Assembly (NCBI GenBank): GCA_026393655.1
Contig: JAPKZT010000028.1
Coordinates: forward strand, 1 to 5,951
Direction of reading: 5' to 3'
Source of the DNA: Actinomycetota bacterium
GTDB lineage: Bacteria; Actinomycetota; Acidimicrobiia; Acidimicrobiales; Ilumatobacteraceae
Length of the DNA stretch: 5,951 bases
Position 1 is the first letter of the stretch. Each line of letters starts with the position of its first letter. This document shows, in pieces, positions 1 through 5,461 of this stretch. A model generated the notes under the pieces. That model saw only the letters and a list, made by a program, of their open reading frames with translations, had not been told where the DNA came from and searched no databases. A program made the translations under genes and the position numbers.

Positions 1-459
1 ACAGAACGCGATCTAGCCGATGGCATTGGTCCGTCAAATCAACTTGTTGCTGCAGGCGCGTTGCTTTCACTCGGCTCTGATTCTCATGCCGTGATTGACA
101 TGTTTGAAGAAGCTCGTGCGGTTGAAATGAACCAGCGACTCATCACAAATAAGCGGGGCGTTCACCGCAGCAGTGAATTGTTAAATGCAGCGACCGTTAA
201 TGGCGCCAATTCACTTGGGCGTAACTCGTATGGATTAGTCGTCGGTGCTGCCGCAGACTTCATCGCAATTTCAACAGCATCAGTTCGACTTGCATCTTTT
301 GACCCAAAAAATGGTGCTGCGCATCTCGTACATAGCGCAACTAGTGCTGATGTGCGCGACGTTTGGGTGGGAGGCGATCAAATAGTTAAGGATCAAATCC
401 ATCGTACGATGCCAGATATCGCGGGGGTTTTGCGCTCAGCAATTAACGCATTGCTGTAA
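1..459 (+). CDS. hutF: Formimidoylglutamate deiminase (HutF), C-terminal part; 5' end outside window
   Basis: Frame 1 is open from the first base to the TAA at 457-459 and gives 152 residues, so the TTG at 61 is an internal codon and not the start. HutF belongs to the amidohydrolase superfamily. It hydrolyses N-formimino-L-glutamate to N-formyl-L-glutamate and ammonia, the fourth step of the five-step histidine pathway, in the cytoplasm. The visible part starts in the stretch TERDLADGIGP, followed by LGSDSHAVID, where Asp27 of the fragment is the expected last metal ligand of the barrel. After that comes the FEEARAVEMNQRL segment characteristic of HutF. The end (VGAAADFIAI, then VWVGGDQIVKD) is the usual small beta-sandwich of amidohydrolases. 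The family is about 450 residues, so roughly 300 residues with the HxH ligands lie upstream. The next gene begins 15 nt later. Guanine deaminase and chlorohydrolase relatives are less likely given the hut neighbours. Confidence 0.9.
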   Translation, partial: TERDLADGIGPSNQLVAAGALLSLGSDSHAVIDMFEEARAVEMNQRLITNKRGVHRSSELLNAATVNGANSLGRNSYGLVVGAAADFIAISTASVRLASFDPKNGAAHLVHSATSADVRDVWVGGDQIVKDQIHRTMPDIAGVLRSAINALL

Positions 460-474
460 TTACACTTATTCACT

Positions 475-1050
475 ATGACTATTCTTCCTATTGCCACAAT
501 CGGTCACCCCGAGTTGCGAATTCGCGCTTCAGAAGTTGACCCAAGTGAAATCAAATCAGCCGAAATTCAAACTTTCATCGATGACTTAGTTGAAACTATG
601 AGACATGCGAATGGCGCGGGTCTTGCAGCAACACAAATTCTTCGACATCAGCGCATTTGCGCAGTTGAAGTAAACAACAATCCGCGTTATCCGTATAAGC
701 CGCAAGTACCTTTAACAATTCTTATCAACCCAGTTTTGACACCGCTTGATGACGACATGTTTGAAAATAACGAAGGCTGTCTTTCAGTGCCAGGTTTTCG
801 TGGAAATGTTTGGCGCTACACATCAATTCGTGTTGAAGCACTCGACCGCAATGGCAACAAAATTGATGAAATCATCCGCGGTATGACTGCATGCACATAT
901 CAACATGAAGTTGACCATCTTGACGGTCTTCTATTTATGGACAAAGTTAAAGACACAAGTACTTTCGCGACTTGGGATTCATTTGATAAATATAAGCACC
1001 ACGATTTTGTTGTCAGAGTAAAGGAACTTGTCGCAAAGTTTGGTTCGTAA
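475..1050 (+). CDS. Peptide-deformylase-family protein inside the hut cluster; candidate N-formylglutamate deformylase
   Basis: This 191-residue protein has all three peptide deformylase motifs. Motif I is GAGLAATQ (residues 47-54), motif II is EGCLS (100-104, metal ligand Cys102), and motif III is QHEVDH (143-148, ligands His144 and His148, catalytic Glu145). Arg109 in VPGFRG occupies the position that binds the peptide backbone in E. coli PDF. It is therefore very probably an active metal-dependent deformylase. Housekeeping PDF removes formyl from nascent proteins and often sits near fmt. Here the gene lies between hutF, whose product is N-formylglutamate, and hutI, whose ATG overlaps its stop codon (TAATG). 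That context suggests it removes formate from N-formylglutamate, the HutG step; this is inference. A second general PDF is the alternative. The C-terminal tail after residue 160 (TWDSF, then RVKELVAKFG) resembles a non-housekeeping PDF subgroup I recall from actinobacteria and proteobacteria. The ATG at 475 gives the normal family N-terminus. No Shine-Dalgarno sequence is present. Confidence 0.93.
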   Translation: MTILPIATIGHPELRIRASEVDPSEIKSAEIQTFIDDLVETMRHANGAGLAATQILRHQRICAVEVNNNPRYPYKPQVPLTILINPVLTPLDDDMFENNEGCLSVPGFRGNVWRYTSIRVEALDRNGNKIDEIIRGMTACTYQHEVDHLDGLLFMDKVKDTSTFATWDSFDKYKHHDFVVRVKELVAKFGS

Positions 1051-2234
1051 TGTTTGCGATTACGGGTATCAGCACGCTCGTGACAAACGATTTGAGCCTT
1101 GAGCGCGGCAAACTCGGAATCATAAATAATGCAGCACTCGTTGTTGGCGACGATAACAAGATTGCATGGACAGGCGAATCAGTAAACCTCCCACGCGAGT
1201 TCGCTAGTTCTGCAATTAACGTCGGCGGTCGTGCAATTGTCCCTGGCTTCGTAGATAGTCACACACATTTAGTTTTTGGTGGCGACCGCGCAAACGAATT
1301 CGAAGCACGAATGTCGGGCAAAACTTATTCGGCTGGCGGAATTCGAACAACGATGGCAGCAACTCGAGCCGCGACCACTGAGTCACTTACCAACAATGCC
1401 CGCCGACTTGCCGATGAAGCGTTGAACACCGGTACAACGACTCTCGAAGTTAAATCTGGCTATGGATTATCGGTAACCGATGAAGCGAGATCATTACAGG
1501 TCGCAAGCACCATCACGACCGAAACGACATTTTTGGGTGCGCATGTTGTGCCACCAGAGTCAAAGATTGATGAGTATGTGAATCTTGTCTGTGGTGAGAT
1601 GCTCGCACAATGCACCCCGAACGCAAAATGGATTGACGTATTTTGTGATCACGGCGCATTTGATGTCGACCACGCCCGAGCGATCTTGAGTGCCGGCGCA
1701 AAAGCGGGTCTTGGCATGCGAATTCATGCCAATCAGCTACAACACGGTGGCGGCGTTCAACTCGGCGTTGAACTCGGTGTTGCCTCGTGCGACCATTGCA
1801 CACATCTAAACGATGCAGATATTTCTGCACTTGCCGACACGAACGGACGCACGGTTGCCACACTTTTGCCAACTGCAGAACTGTGCACACGTTCAAAGTT
1901 TCCTGATGCGAGACGGTTGATTGATGCCGGGGTCACGGTCGCGCTGGCCTCAGATTGCAACCCAGGTTCGTCGTACACGACTTCGATGCCCCTTGTGATC
2001 TCGCTGGCTGTTCTCAATATGAACATGACCTGTGACGAGGCAGTCTGGTCAGCCACCGCCGGCGGTGCGGCAGCATTACGTCGCACTGATATCGGGTCAC
2101 TTCACATTGGTGCGCAAGCAGACTTCGCGCTACTCAATACTTCAAGTCATATTCACCTTGCGTATCGCCCAGGTGTGAAATTAGTTGACGCAGTTGTGCA
2201 AAAAGGTGCGTGTGTTGCTGGCGCACTGGCATAA
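1050..2234 (+). CDS. hutI: Imidazolonepropionase (HutI)
   Basis: HutI opens the ring of 4-imidazolone-5-propanoate to give N-formimino-L-glutamate (EC 3.5.2.7), the third step of histidine degradation. It is a cytoplasmic metal-dependent amidohydrolase. The 394 residues match the usual family length of about 400-420. Expected metal ligands are visible: His71 and His73 in DSHTHLVFGG, His226 in RIHANQL, and Asp302 in ASDCNPGSS. Other HutI hallmarks are NEFEAR (82-87), EVKSGYGL (133-140), FLGAHVVP (161-168), WIDVFCD (194-200), ASCDHCTHL (245-253) and the helix around SATAGGAAAL (334-343). The ATG at 1050 overlaps the TAA of the deformylase gene by one base, so translation is probably coupled. 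It has no Shine-Dalgarno sequence. HANQLQHGGG differs slightly from the HA(D/E)QLS form I recall for the family, but the ligand histidine is kept. Its product feeds HutF, encoded just upstream. Confidence 0.96.
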   Translation: MFAITGISTLVTNDLSLERGKLGIINNAALVVGDDNKIAWTGESVNLPREFASSAINVGGRAIVPGFVDSHTHLVFGGDRANEFEARMSGKTYSAGGIRTTMAATRAATTESLTNNARRLADEALNTGTTTLEVKSGYGLSVTDEARSLQVASTITTETTFLGAHVVPPESKIDEYVNLVCGEMLAQCTPNAKWIDVFCDHGAFDVDHARAILSAGAKAGLGMRIHANQLQHGGGVQLGVELGVASCDHCTHLNDADISALADTNGRTVATLLPTAELCTRSKFPDARRLIDAGVTVALASDCNPGSSYTTSMPLVISLAVLNMNMTCDEAVWSATAGGAAALRRTDIGSLHIGAQADFALLNTSSHIHLAYRPGVKLVDAVVQKGACVAGALA

Positions 2235-2244
2235 AATAACGTGG
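2232..2244 (+). promoter_or_regulatory. Possible leaderless -10 box before the desaturase-like gene
   Basis: TAAAAT at 2232-2237 matches the actinobacterial TANNNT -10 consensus and overlaps the hutI stop codon. Initiation 7 nt after its last T would fall on the GTG at 2244, the second of two adjacent GTG codons. No convincing -35 element is seen, and AT-rich stop codons produce such boxes by chance, so this is weak. The gene may simply be read through from hutI. Confidence 0.3.
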
Positions 2245-3155
2245 TGCCGAATACAAATAAAACTTTTCTCAAATCGCGTGGTGACTGGCGCACGCTGATA
2301 ATCGCCGCGCTCGTCTATGTCGGCTGGTTCGCAACAGTTTTCACTCACAAACAGTTGCCTTGGTGGGCAACATTTGCTTTGCTCACTTGGTTTGGGGCTT
2401 GGCATCTAAGCCTGCAACACGAACTTGTACACGGACATCCTTTTCGAAACCCAAAACTCAATGCTGCGCTTGCCTCGCTCTCGGTGACTTTGTGGGTTCC
2501 ATTTCTTTCTTTTAAGCGTGATCACATCTCGCATCACAACGCGGTCTTGACACACCCTGAATTAGACACTGAGAGTTATTACTCGCTGCCAGAAAGCTGG
2601 CAGAAATCGAATCGACTATTGCGCTCGATCTACTGGGCCAATCGCACACTCGCTTTCCGCTTGACGGTGTGGTCGGTATTTAGCGCAGTGCAATATTTTG
2701 TCGCCGATGCTTGGCGTGCGATACGAAATATAGATAACGCGCGCTCTGCATGGCTCTTGCACACTCCAGCACTCGTGGCGATCGTCTTGATAGTCAACAA
2801 TTGGGCTGGCATGTCAATGTTTGAATATCTAATCGGCGGAGTATTTGGCTCGCACTCACTCAACATGATGCGCTCATTTTCCGAACACAAAACACTAGGC
2901 AACGAGACAACGCGCACTGCGATGATCGATGCCGGTTGGCTGATGAGCATCTTGATGCTCAACAACAACTTGCATATTGCCCACCACGATGAACCATCCA
3001 CGCCCTGGTATTTGGTGCCCGAGACAGCCGAACGAACCAAGGCTTACGAGCGGGCTGAAAAAATCGACTCGCTCTACAAAGGCGGCTACGGCGAAATAAT
3101 CCGACGATTCACTTTCAAGCCCTACGATCAGCCCGTTTACAGCAAGTCGCTTTAA
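2241..3155 (+). CDS. Membrane fatty-acid-desaturase-family protein with three histidine boxes
   Basis: This 304-residue integral membrane protein of the fatty acid desaturase superfamily (di-iron oxygenases) shows the three histidine clusters: HELVH (60-64, with a further His66), HISHH (95-99) and HIAHH (245-249). SFSEH near 212-216 may add a ligand. Hydrophobic segments at about 18-36, 41-58, 75-91, 140-155 and 172-190, plus one near 195-208, fit a membrane enzyme with the boxes on the cytoplasmic side. The family desaturates or hydroxylates lipids, carotenoids or small molecules using O2. The substrate cannot be read from the sequence. The gene starts 6 nt after hutI and ends 37 nt before hutH, on the same strand. 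GTG occurs at both 2241 and 2244. A TAAAAT box at 2232-2237 puts an expected leaderless start at 2244, so the protein may be one residue shorter. No histidine-pathway step needs a desaturase, so its presence here is unexplained. Confidence 0.88.
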   Translation: MVPNTNKTFLKSRGDWRTLIIAALVYVGWFATVFTHKQLPWWATFALLTWFGAWHLSLQHELVHGHPFRNPKLNAALASLSVTLWVPFLSFKRDHISHHNAVLTHPELDTESYYSLPESWQKSNRLLRSIYWANRTLAFRLTVWSVFSAVQYFVADAWRAIRNIDNARSAWLLHTPALVAIVLIVNNWAGMSMFEYLIGGVFGSHSLNMMRSFSEHKTLGNETTRTAMIDAGWLMSILMLNNNLHIAHHDEPSTPWYLVPETAERTKAYERAEKIDSLYKGGYGEIIRRFTFKPYDQPVYSKSL

Positions 3156-3157
3156 CT

Positions 3158-3193
3158 TTTTCAATTTCGTGTGCGAGAACTAGAGTACTCTCG
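3158..3193 (+). promoter_or_regulatory. Leaderless promoter for hutH
   Basis: TTTTCA (3158-3163, four of six matches to TTGACA) and TAGAGT (3181-3186, TANNNT) are separated by exactly 17 bp. The GTG start of hutH at 3193 lies 6 nt after the -10 box, where transcription should begin, so the mRNA would have no 5' leader. This agrees with the lack of a Shine-Dalgarno sequence. It lies in the 37-nt gap after the desaturase-like gene, the widest gap in the hut cluster. Separate or extra expression of hutH is inferred. Confidence 0.5.
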
Positions 3194-4737
3194 TGCCAAC
3201 TGCGAAAGTTTTGATCGACACTTCGGGTCTTGATCGAGAATCGGTCGTCAGAGTCGCCCGAGAAAATGCCGAAGTTGCAATCACCGCGAGCGCGCTAGAA
3301 GCCATCGCCCGATCCAGCAAAATTGTCGAAGACCTTGCCAAATCAGATCTGCCTGTTTACGGCATCTCAACTGGGTTTGGCGCACTAGCGACAAAACACA
3401 TCGCACCCGCAGATCGTGTTGCATTGCAGCAATCATTGATTCGCTCGCACGCCGCTGGCATGGGCGATGTCGTTGAAACCGAAGTAGTGCGAGCAATGCA
3501 ACTGTTGCGACTGCGCACACTTTGTAGTGGTGCAACCGGAGTGCGACCAGTCGTTGCCGAAACAATCGCGGCGATGTTAAATGCGTCGATTACGCCAGTT
3601 GTATACGAATACGGATCACTAGGTTGCAGTGGTGACCTTGCGCCACTTTCTCACTGCGCTCTCGCGCTCATGGGTGAAGGTGAAGTTTTTGACAGACTCG
3701 GCAACCGTCGACTTGCACTTGATGTTCTGAACGAAAATAACATCAACCCAATTGTGTTGCGTGAGAAAGAGGGCCTCGCGCTAATCAACGGCACCGACGG
3801 AATGCTCGGGATGTTGTTGATGGCAATCACGGACCTGAACGAACTTTGCACGCTCGCCGATATTGCTACTGCACTTAGCGTTGAAGCACTTCTTGGTACA
3901 GATCAGGTTTTCGCCTCAGAAATGCACGACCCGCTGCGAAATCATCCTGGCCAAGTAGCAAGTGCCGCAAATATTTTTAACTTGCTGAAAAACTCGCCAC
4001 TAGTGGCGTCGCACCGCACCGATGACACTCGGGTACAAGATGCCTATTCGCTACGTTGCGCGCCACAAGTGAATGGCGCCGTTCGCGACACAATAACTCA
4101 CGCGCTAAATGTTGCCCAGCGTGAACTGGCTGCGATGATCGACAATCCAGTTGTCACAAGTGCTGGCGAGATTCGCTCAAATGGCAACTTTCACGGTGCA
4201 CCAATTGGTTATGTTTTGGATTTTCTTGCTATCGCCACATGTGATCTCGGCTCAATAAGTGAACGCCGTACCGATCGAATGCTTGACGCGAATCGATCAA
4301 TAGGCCTGCCTGCATTTTTGGCGTTCAACGCTGGTGTTGACTCTGGCCTAATGATCGCTCAATACACGCAAGCAAGCATGGTCTCAGAAAATAAACGACT
4401 TGCGGTTCCGGCGAGTGTCGACTCAATCCCAACTAGTGCAATGCAAGAAGATCATGTCTCAATGGGATGGAATGCCGCGCGCAAATTACGTCTCGCAATA
4501 AACAACCTGCGCCGCATTCTGGCTATTGAAATTCTCGCAGCGACTCGGGCAATTGATTTTCGTGCACCACTTACTGCTTCGCCAGCACTGACAAAAGTTG
4601 TCGCCGAGGTTCGTAAAGTTGTTGACGGTCCGGGTCCAGACAGAATTCTTTCTCACGAGATGGCAAAAGTTGAAACTCTCGCGAAGTCAAGCTCACTTCG
4701 CCTCACCGCAGAGTCGGTGACCGGCCCACTCAACTAA
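3193..4737 (+). CDS. hutH: Histidine ammonia-lyase (HutH)
   Basis: HutH eliminates ammonia from L-histidine to give urocanate (EC 4.3.1.3), the entry step of histidine degradation, as a cytoplasmic homotetramer. At 514 residues it is the normal length. The aromatic amino acid lyase signature GSLGCSGDLAPLSH spans residues 141-154. The MIO prosthetic group should form from Cys145-Ser146-Gly147. Most characterised enzymes have Ala-Ser-Gly, but the published family pattern accepts Cys at the first position. Active-site residues matching Pseudomonas putida HAL by position are Tyr56, His86, Asn199, Gln282, Tyr285, Arg288, Phe333 and Glu419. Tyr56 with His86 favours histidine over phenylalanine or tyrosine as substrate, and so does the hut context. 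The start is GTG at 3193, without a Shine-Dalgarno sequence but 6 nt after a TAGAGT -10 box, so the mRNA may be leaderless and separately initiated. It is the last hut gene in the window. Confidence 0.97.
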   Translation: MPTAKVLIDTSGLDRESVVRVARENAEVAITASALEAIARSSKIVEDLAKSDLPVYGISTGFGALATKHIAPADRVALQQSLIRSHAAGMGDVVETEVVRAMQLLRLRTLCSGATGVRPVVAETIAAMLNASITPVVYEYGSLGCSGDLAPLSHCALALMGEGEVFDRLGNRRLALDVLNENNINPIVLREKEGLALINGTDGMLGMLLMAITDLNELCTLADIATALSVEALLGTDQVFASEMHDPLRNHPGQVASAANIFNLLKNSPLVASHRTDDTRVQDAYSLRCAPQVNGAVRDTITHALNVAQRELAAMIDNPVVTSAGEIRSNGNFHGAPIGYVLDFLAIATCDLGSISERRTDRMLDANRSIGLPAFLAFNAGVDSGLMIAQYTQASMVSENKRLAVPASVDSIPTSAMQEDHVSMGWNAARKLRLAINNLRRILAIEILAATRAIDFRAPLTASPALTKVVAEVRKVVDGPGPDRILSHEMAKVETLAKSSSLRLTAESVTGPLN

Positions 4738-4746
4738 AAACTCCAA

Positions 4747-4782
4747 TTACTTTTGTGCACCTAAGTGCTACAATGTAGAACA
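4747..4782 (+). promoter_or_regulatory. Leaderless promoter of the toxin-antitoxin operon
   Basis: TACAAT at 4769-4774 is a strong -10 box. Exactly 7 nt separate it from the antitoxin ATG at 4782, which places the expected transcription start on the A of the ATG. The -35 region (TTACTT, 4747-4752, 16-bp spacing) is a poor match, as expected where a repressor controls access. The promoter lies between the hutH stop at 4737 and the antitoxin, so the pair has its own transcription unit. Confidence 0.6.
4753..4778 (+). promoter_or_regulatory. Inverted-repeat operator candidate for the Phd-type antitoxin
   Basis: Two overlapping symmetries sit on the -10 box. CTACA-A-TGTAG (4768-4778) is a perfect palindrome with a one-base centre. 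TTGTGCAC (4753-4760) and GTGCTACAA (4765-4773) form an imperfect inverted repeat with one inserted base and a 4-nt centre. Phd/YefM antitoxins bind short palindromes at their own promoters, so the antitoxin dimer or the antitoxin-toxin complex could bind here and block the polymerase. This is inferred from position and symmetry. Confidence 0.5.
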
Positions 4783-5057
4783 TGCGTCAAGTCGGTATCC
4801 GAGCACTCAAACAAAATGCATCAGAGGTAATCGCCGAAGTAACTAACGGCGAGACCATTATCATCACTGATCGAGGCAGACCAGTTGCCCAGATATCACC
4901 GTTGCCGAATTCACAATTGGCAATACACATTGCCAGTGGCATGATCGTTCGCGCAAAGAATTCTAAAAAGAAATTGCCTCAGCCGATTTCACGAAAACCA
5001 AATACACCATCGCTGAGTGAATCACTAATAGAAATGCGCAACAAAGAGCGCTACTAA
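4782..5057 (+). CDS. Type II antitoxin, Phd/YefM family
   Basis: This 91-residue protein begins with the Phd/YefM DNA-binding fold: VGIRALKQNASEVIAEV (residues 4-20), then NGETIIITDRGRPVAQISP (22-40). These antitoxins dimerise through the N-terminal domain, bind their own operator, and neutralise the toxin with a flexible C-terminal tail. Here the tail runs through a basic linker (KNSKKKLPQP, 59-68) to the amphipathic end SLSESLIEMRNKERY. That end is the likely toxin-binding part. The gene overlaps the PIN-domain toxin by one base (TAATG at 5055-5059), the usual antitoxin-first arrangement. The ATG is 7 nt after a TACAAT -10 box and has no leader. The -10 lies within a palindrome that is a plausible autoregulatory operator. 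The Phd-type antitoxin with a VapC-type toxin is a mixed pairing common in actinobacteria, so the name vapB would be loose. Confidence 0.92.
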   Translation: MRQVGIRALKQNASEVIAEVTNGETIIITDRGRPVAQISPLPNSQLAIHIASGMIVRAKNSKKKLPQPISRKPNTPSLSESLIEMRNKERY

Positions 5058-5446
5058 TGGCATACGTCGTTGATTCATCCGCGCTTGTCAAACTAATTGT
5101 CAACGAGCAACATTCAAAGAGCCTAAGCAGTTGGATTGATGGCTGTAAACAAGATCTATTTATCTCAGAACTGGCACGAACAGAAGTAAGCAGGGCTATC
5201 GCCCGAGTTGATCCAAACTTAAATAAGCAATTCAATGCAATTGTGACTAGGTTCGGCGTTATTCGAATTTCAACTCAAGTTCTCACAATTGCCGCGGTTC
5301 TCAGCCCGACAACCTTGCGCACGTTAGACGCAATTCATCTTGCGTCGTGCGTGATTCTTGGAGACGACCTAACTGGGTTCGTTACATATGACAACGCCCA
5401 GGCGAGCGCCGCAACACATAATAAAATTGAAGTGGTTACGCCGTAG
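5057..5446 (+). CDS. vapC: PIN-domain ribonuclease toxin (VapC-like)
   Basis: This 129-residue single PIN domain is the usual size for VapC toxins. The metal-binding acidic residues expected of the family are visible: Asp6 in YVVDSSALVKL, Glu43 in ARTEVSRAI, Asp91 in LRTLDAIHLASC, and Asp112 in FVTYDNAQASAA. All are intact, so it is predicted to be an active Mg2+/Mn2+-dependent endoribonuclease. Known VapC toxins cut tRNAs or rRNA and stop translation; the target here cannot be read from sequence. It is translated with the antitoxin through a 1-nt overlap. AAAGAG at 5043-5048, 8 nt upstream, is the only plausible Shine-Dalgarno sequence on this strand. Use of such a site fits an internal gene of a leaderless operon. 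The TAG stop meets the convergent minus-strand gene with 11 nt between them. Confidence 0.93.
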   Translation: MAYVVDSSALVKLIVNEQHSKSLSSWIDGCKQDLFISELARTEVSRAIARVDPNLNKQFNAIVTRFGVIRISTQVLTIAAVLSPTTLRTLDAIHLASCVILGDDLTGFVTYDNAQASAATHNKIEVVTP

Positions 5447-5461
5447 TTTTTTAAAAATTAC
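5443..5461. terminator. AT-rich palindrome between convergent genes; weak bidirectional terminator candidate
   Basis: GTAGTTTTT and AAAAATTAC flank a single T and pair along nine positions with one G-T wobble. The TAG of the toxin gene and the TAA of the minus-strand gene both lie inside it. It would give a U-rich tail on either strand, but it lacks a GC-rich stem and has no proper loop, so it is not a classic intrinsic terminator. Confidence 0.2.

Noticed and set aside
61..63. TTG at 61 as the start of a short independent gene
   Set aside because: The frame is open upstream to the window edge, and the residues before it continue the HutF family sequence, so this is an internal codon of a gene cut by the window.
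461..475. TACACT as a -10 box for a separate promoter of the deformylase gene
   Set aside because: Spacing to the ATG is 8 nt and no -35 element is visible. With only 15 nt after hutF, read-through from hutF is the simpler explanation.
1513..1896. 127-residue minus-strand reading frame inside hutI
   Set aside because: It lies wholly within a well-supported hutI. Its translation is rich in Arg, His, Cys and Gln, as expected for an antisense shadow, and shows no family motif.
2054..2067. Perfect 14-bp GC palindrome CACCGCCGGCGGTG in hutI
   Set aside because: It encodes the conserved Ala-Thr-Ala-Gly-Gly-Ala region of the amidohydrolase and is explained by codon choice. No T-run follows, so it is not a terminator.
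2586..2603. Hairpin with 7-bp stem CTGCCAG/CTGGCAG and AAAG loop inside the desaturase-like gene
   Set aside because: It is within coding sequence (Leu-Pro-Glu-Ser-Trp-Gln), is not followed by a T-run and has no second copy that I could see, so it is probably chance.
2630..3040. 136-residue minus-strand reading frame inside the desaturase-like gene
   Set aside because: It is antisense to a gene with all three histidine boxes, has no recognisable domain and no start signal. The other minus-strand frames at 1757-2086, 2181-2405, 2895-3164, 3281-3565, 3651-3851 and 4963-5235 are rejected on the same grounds.
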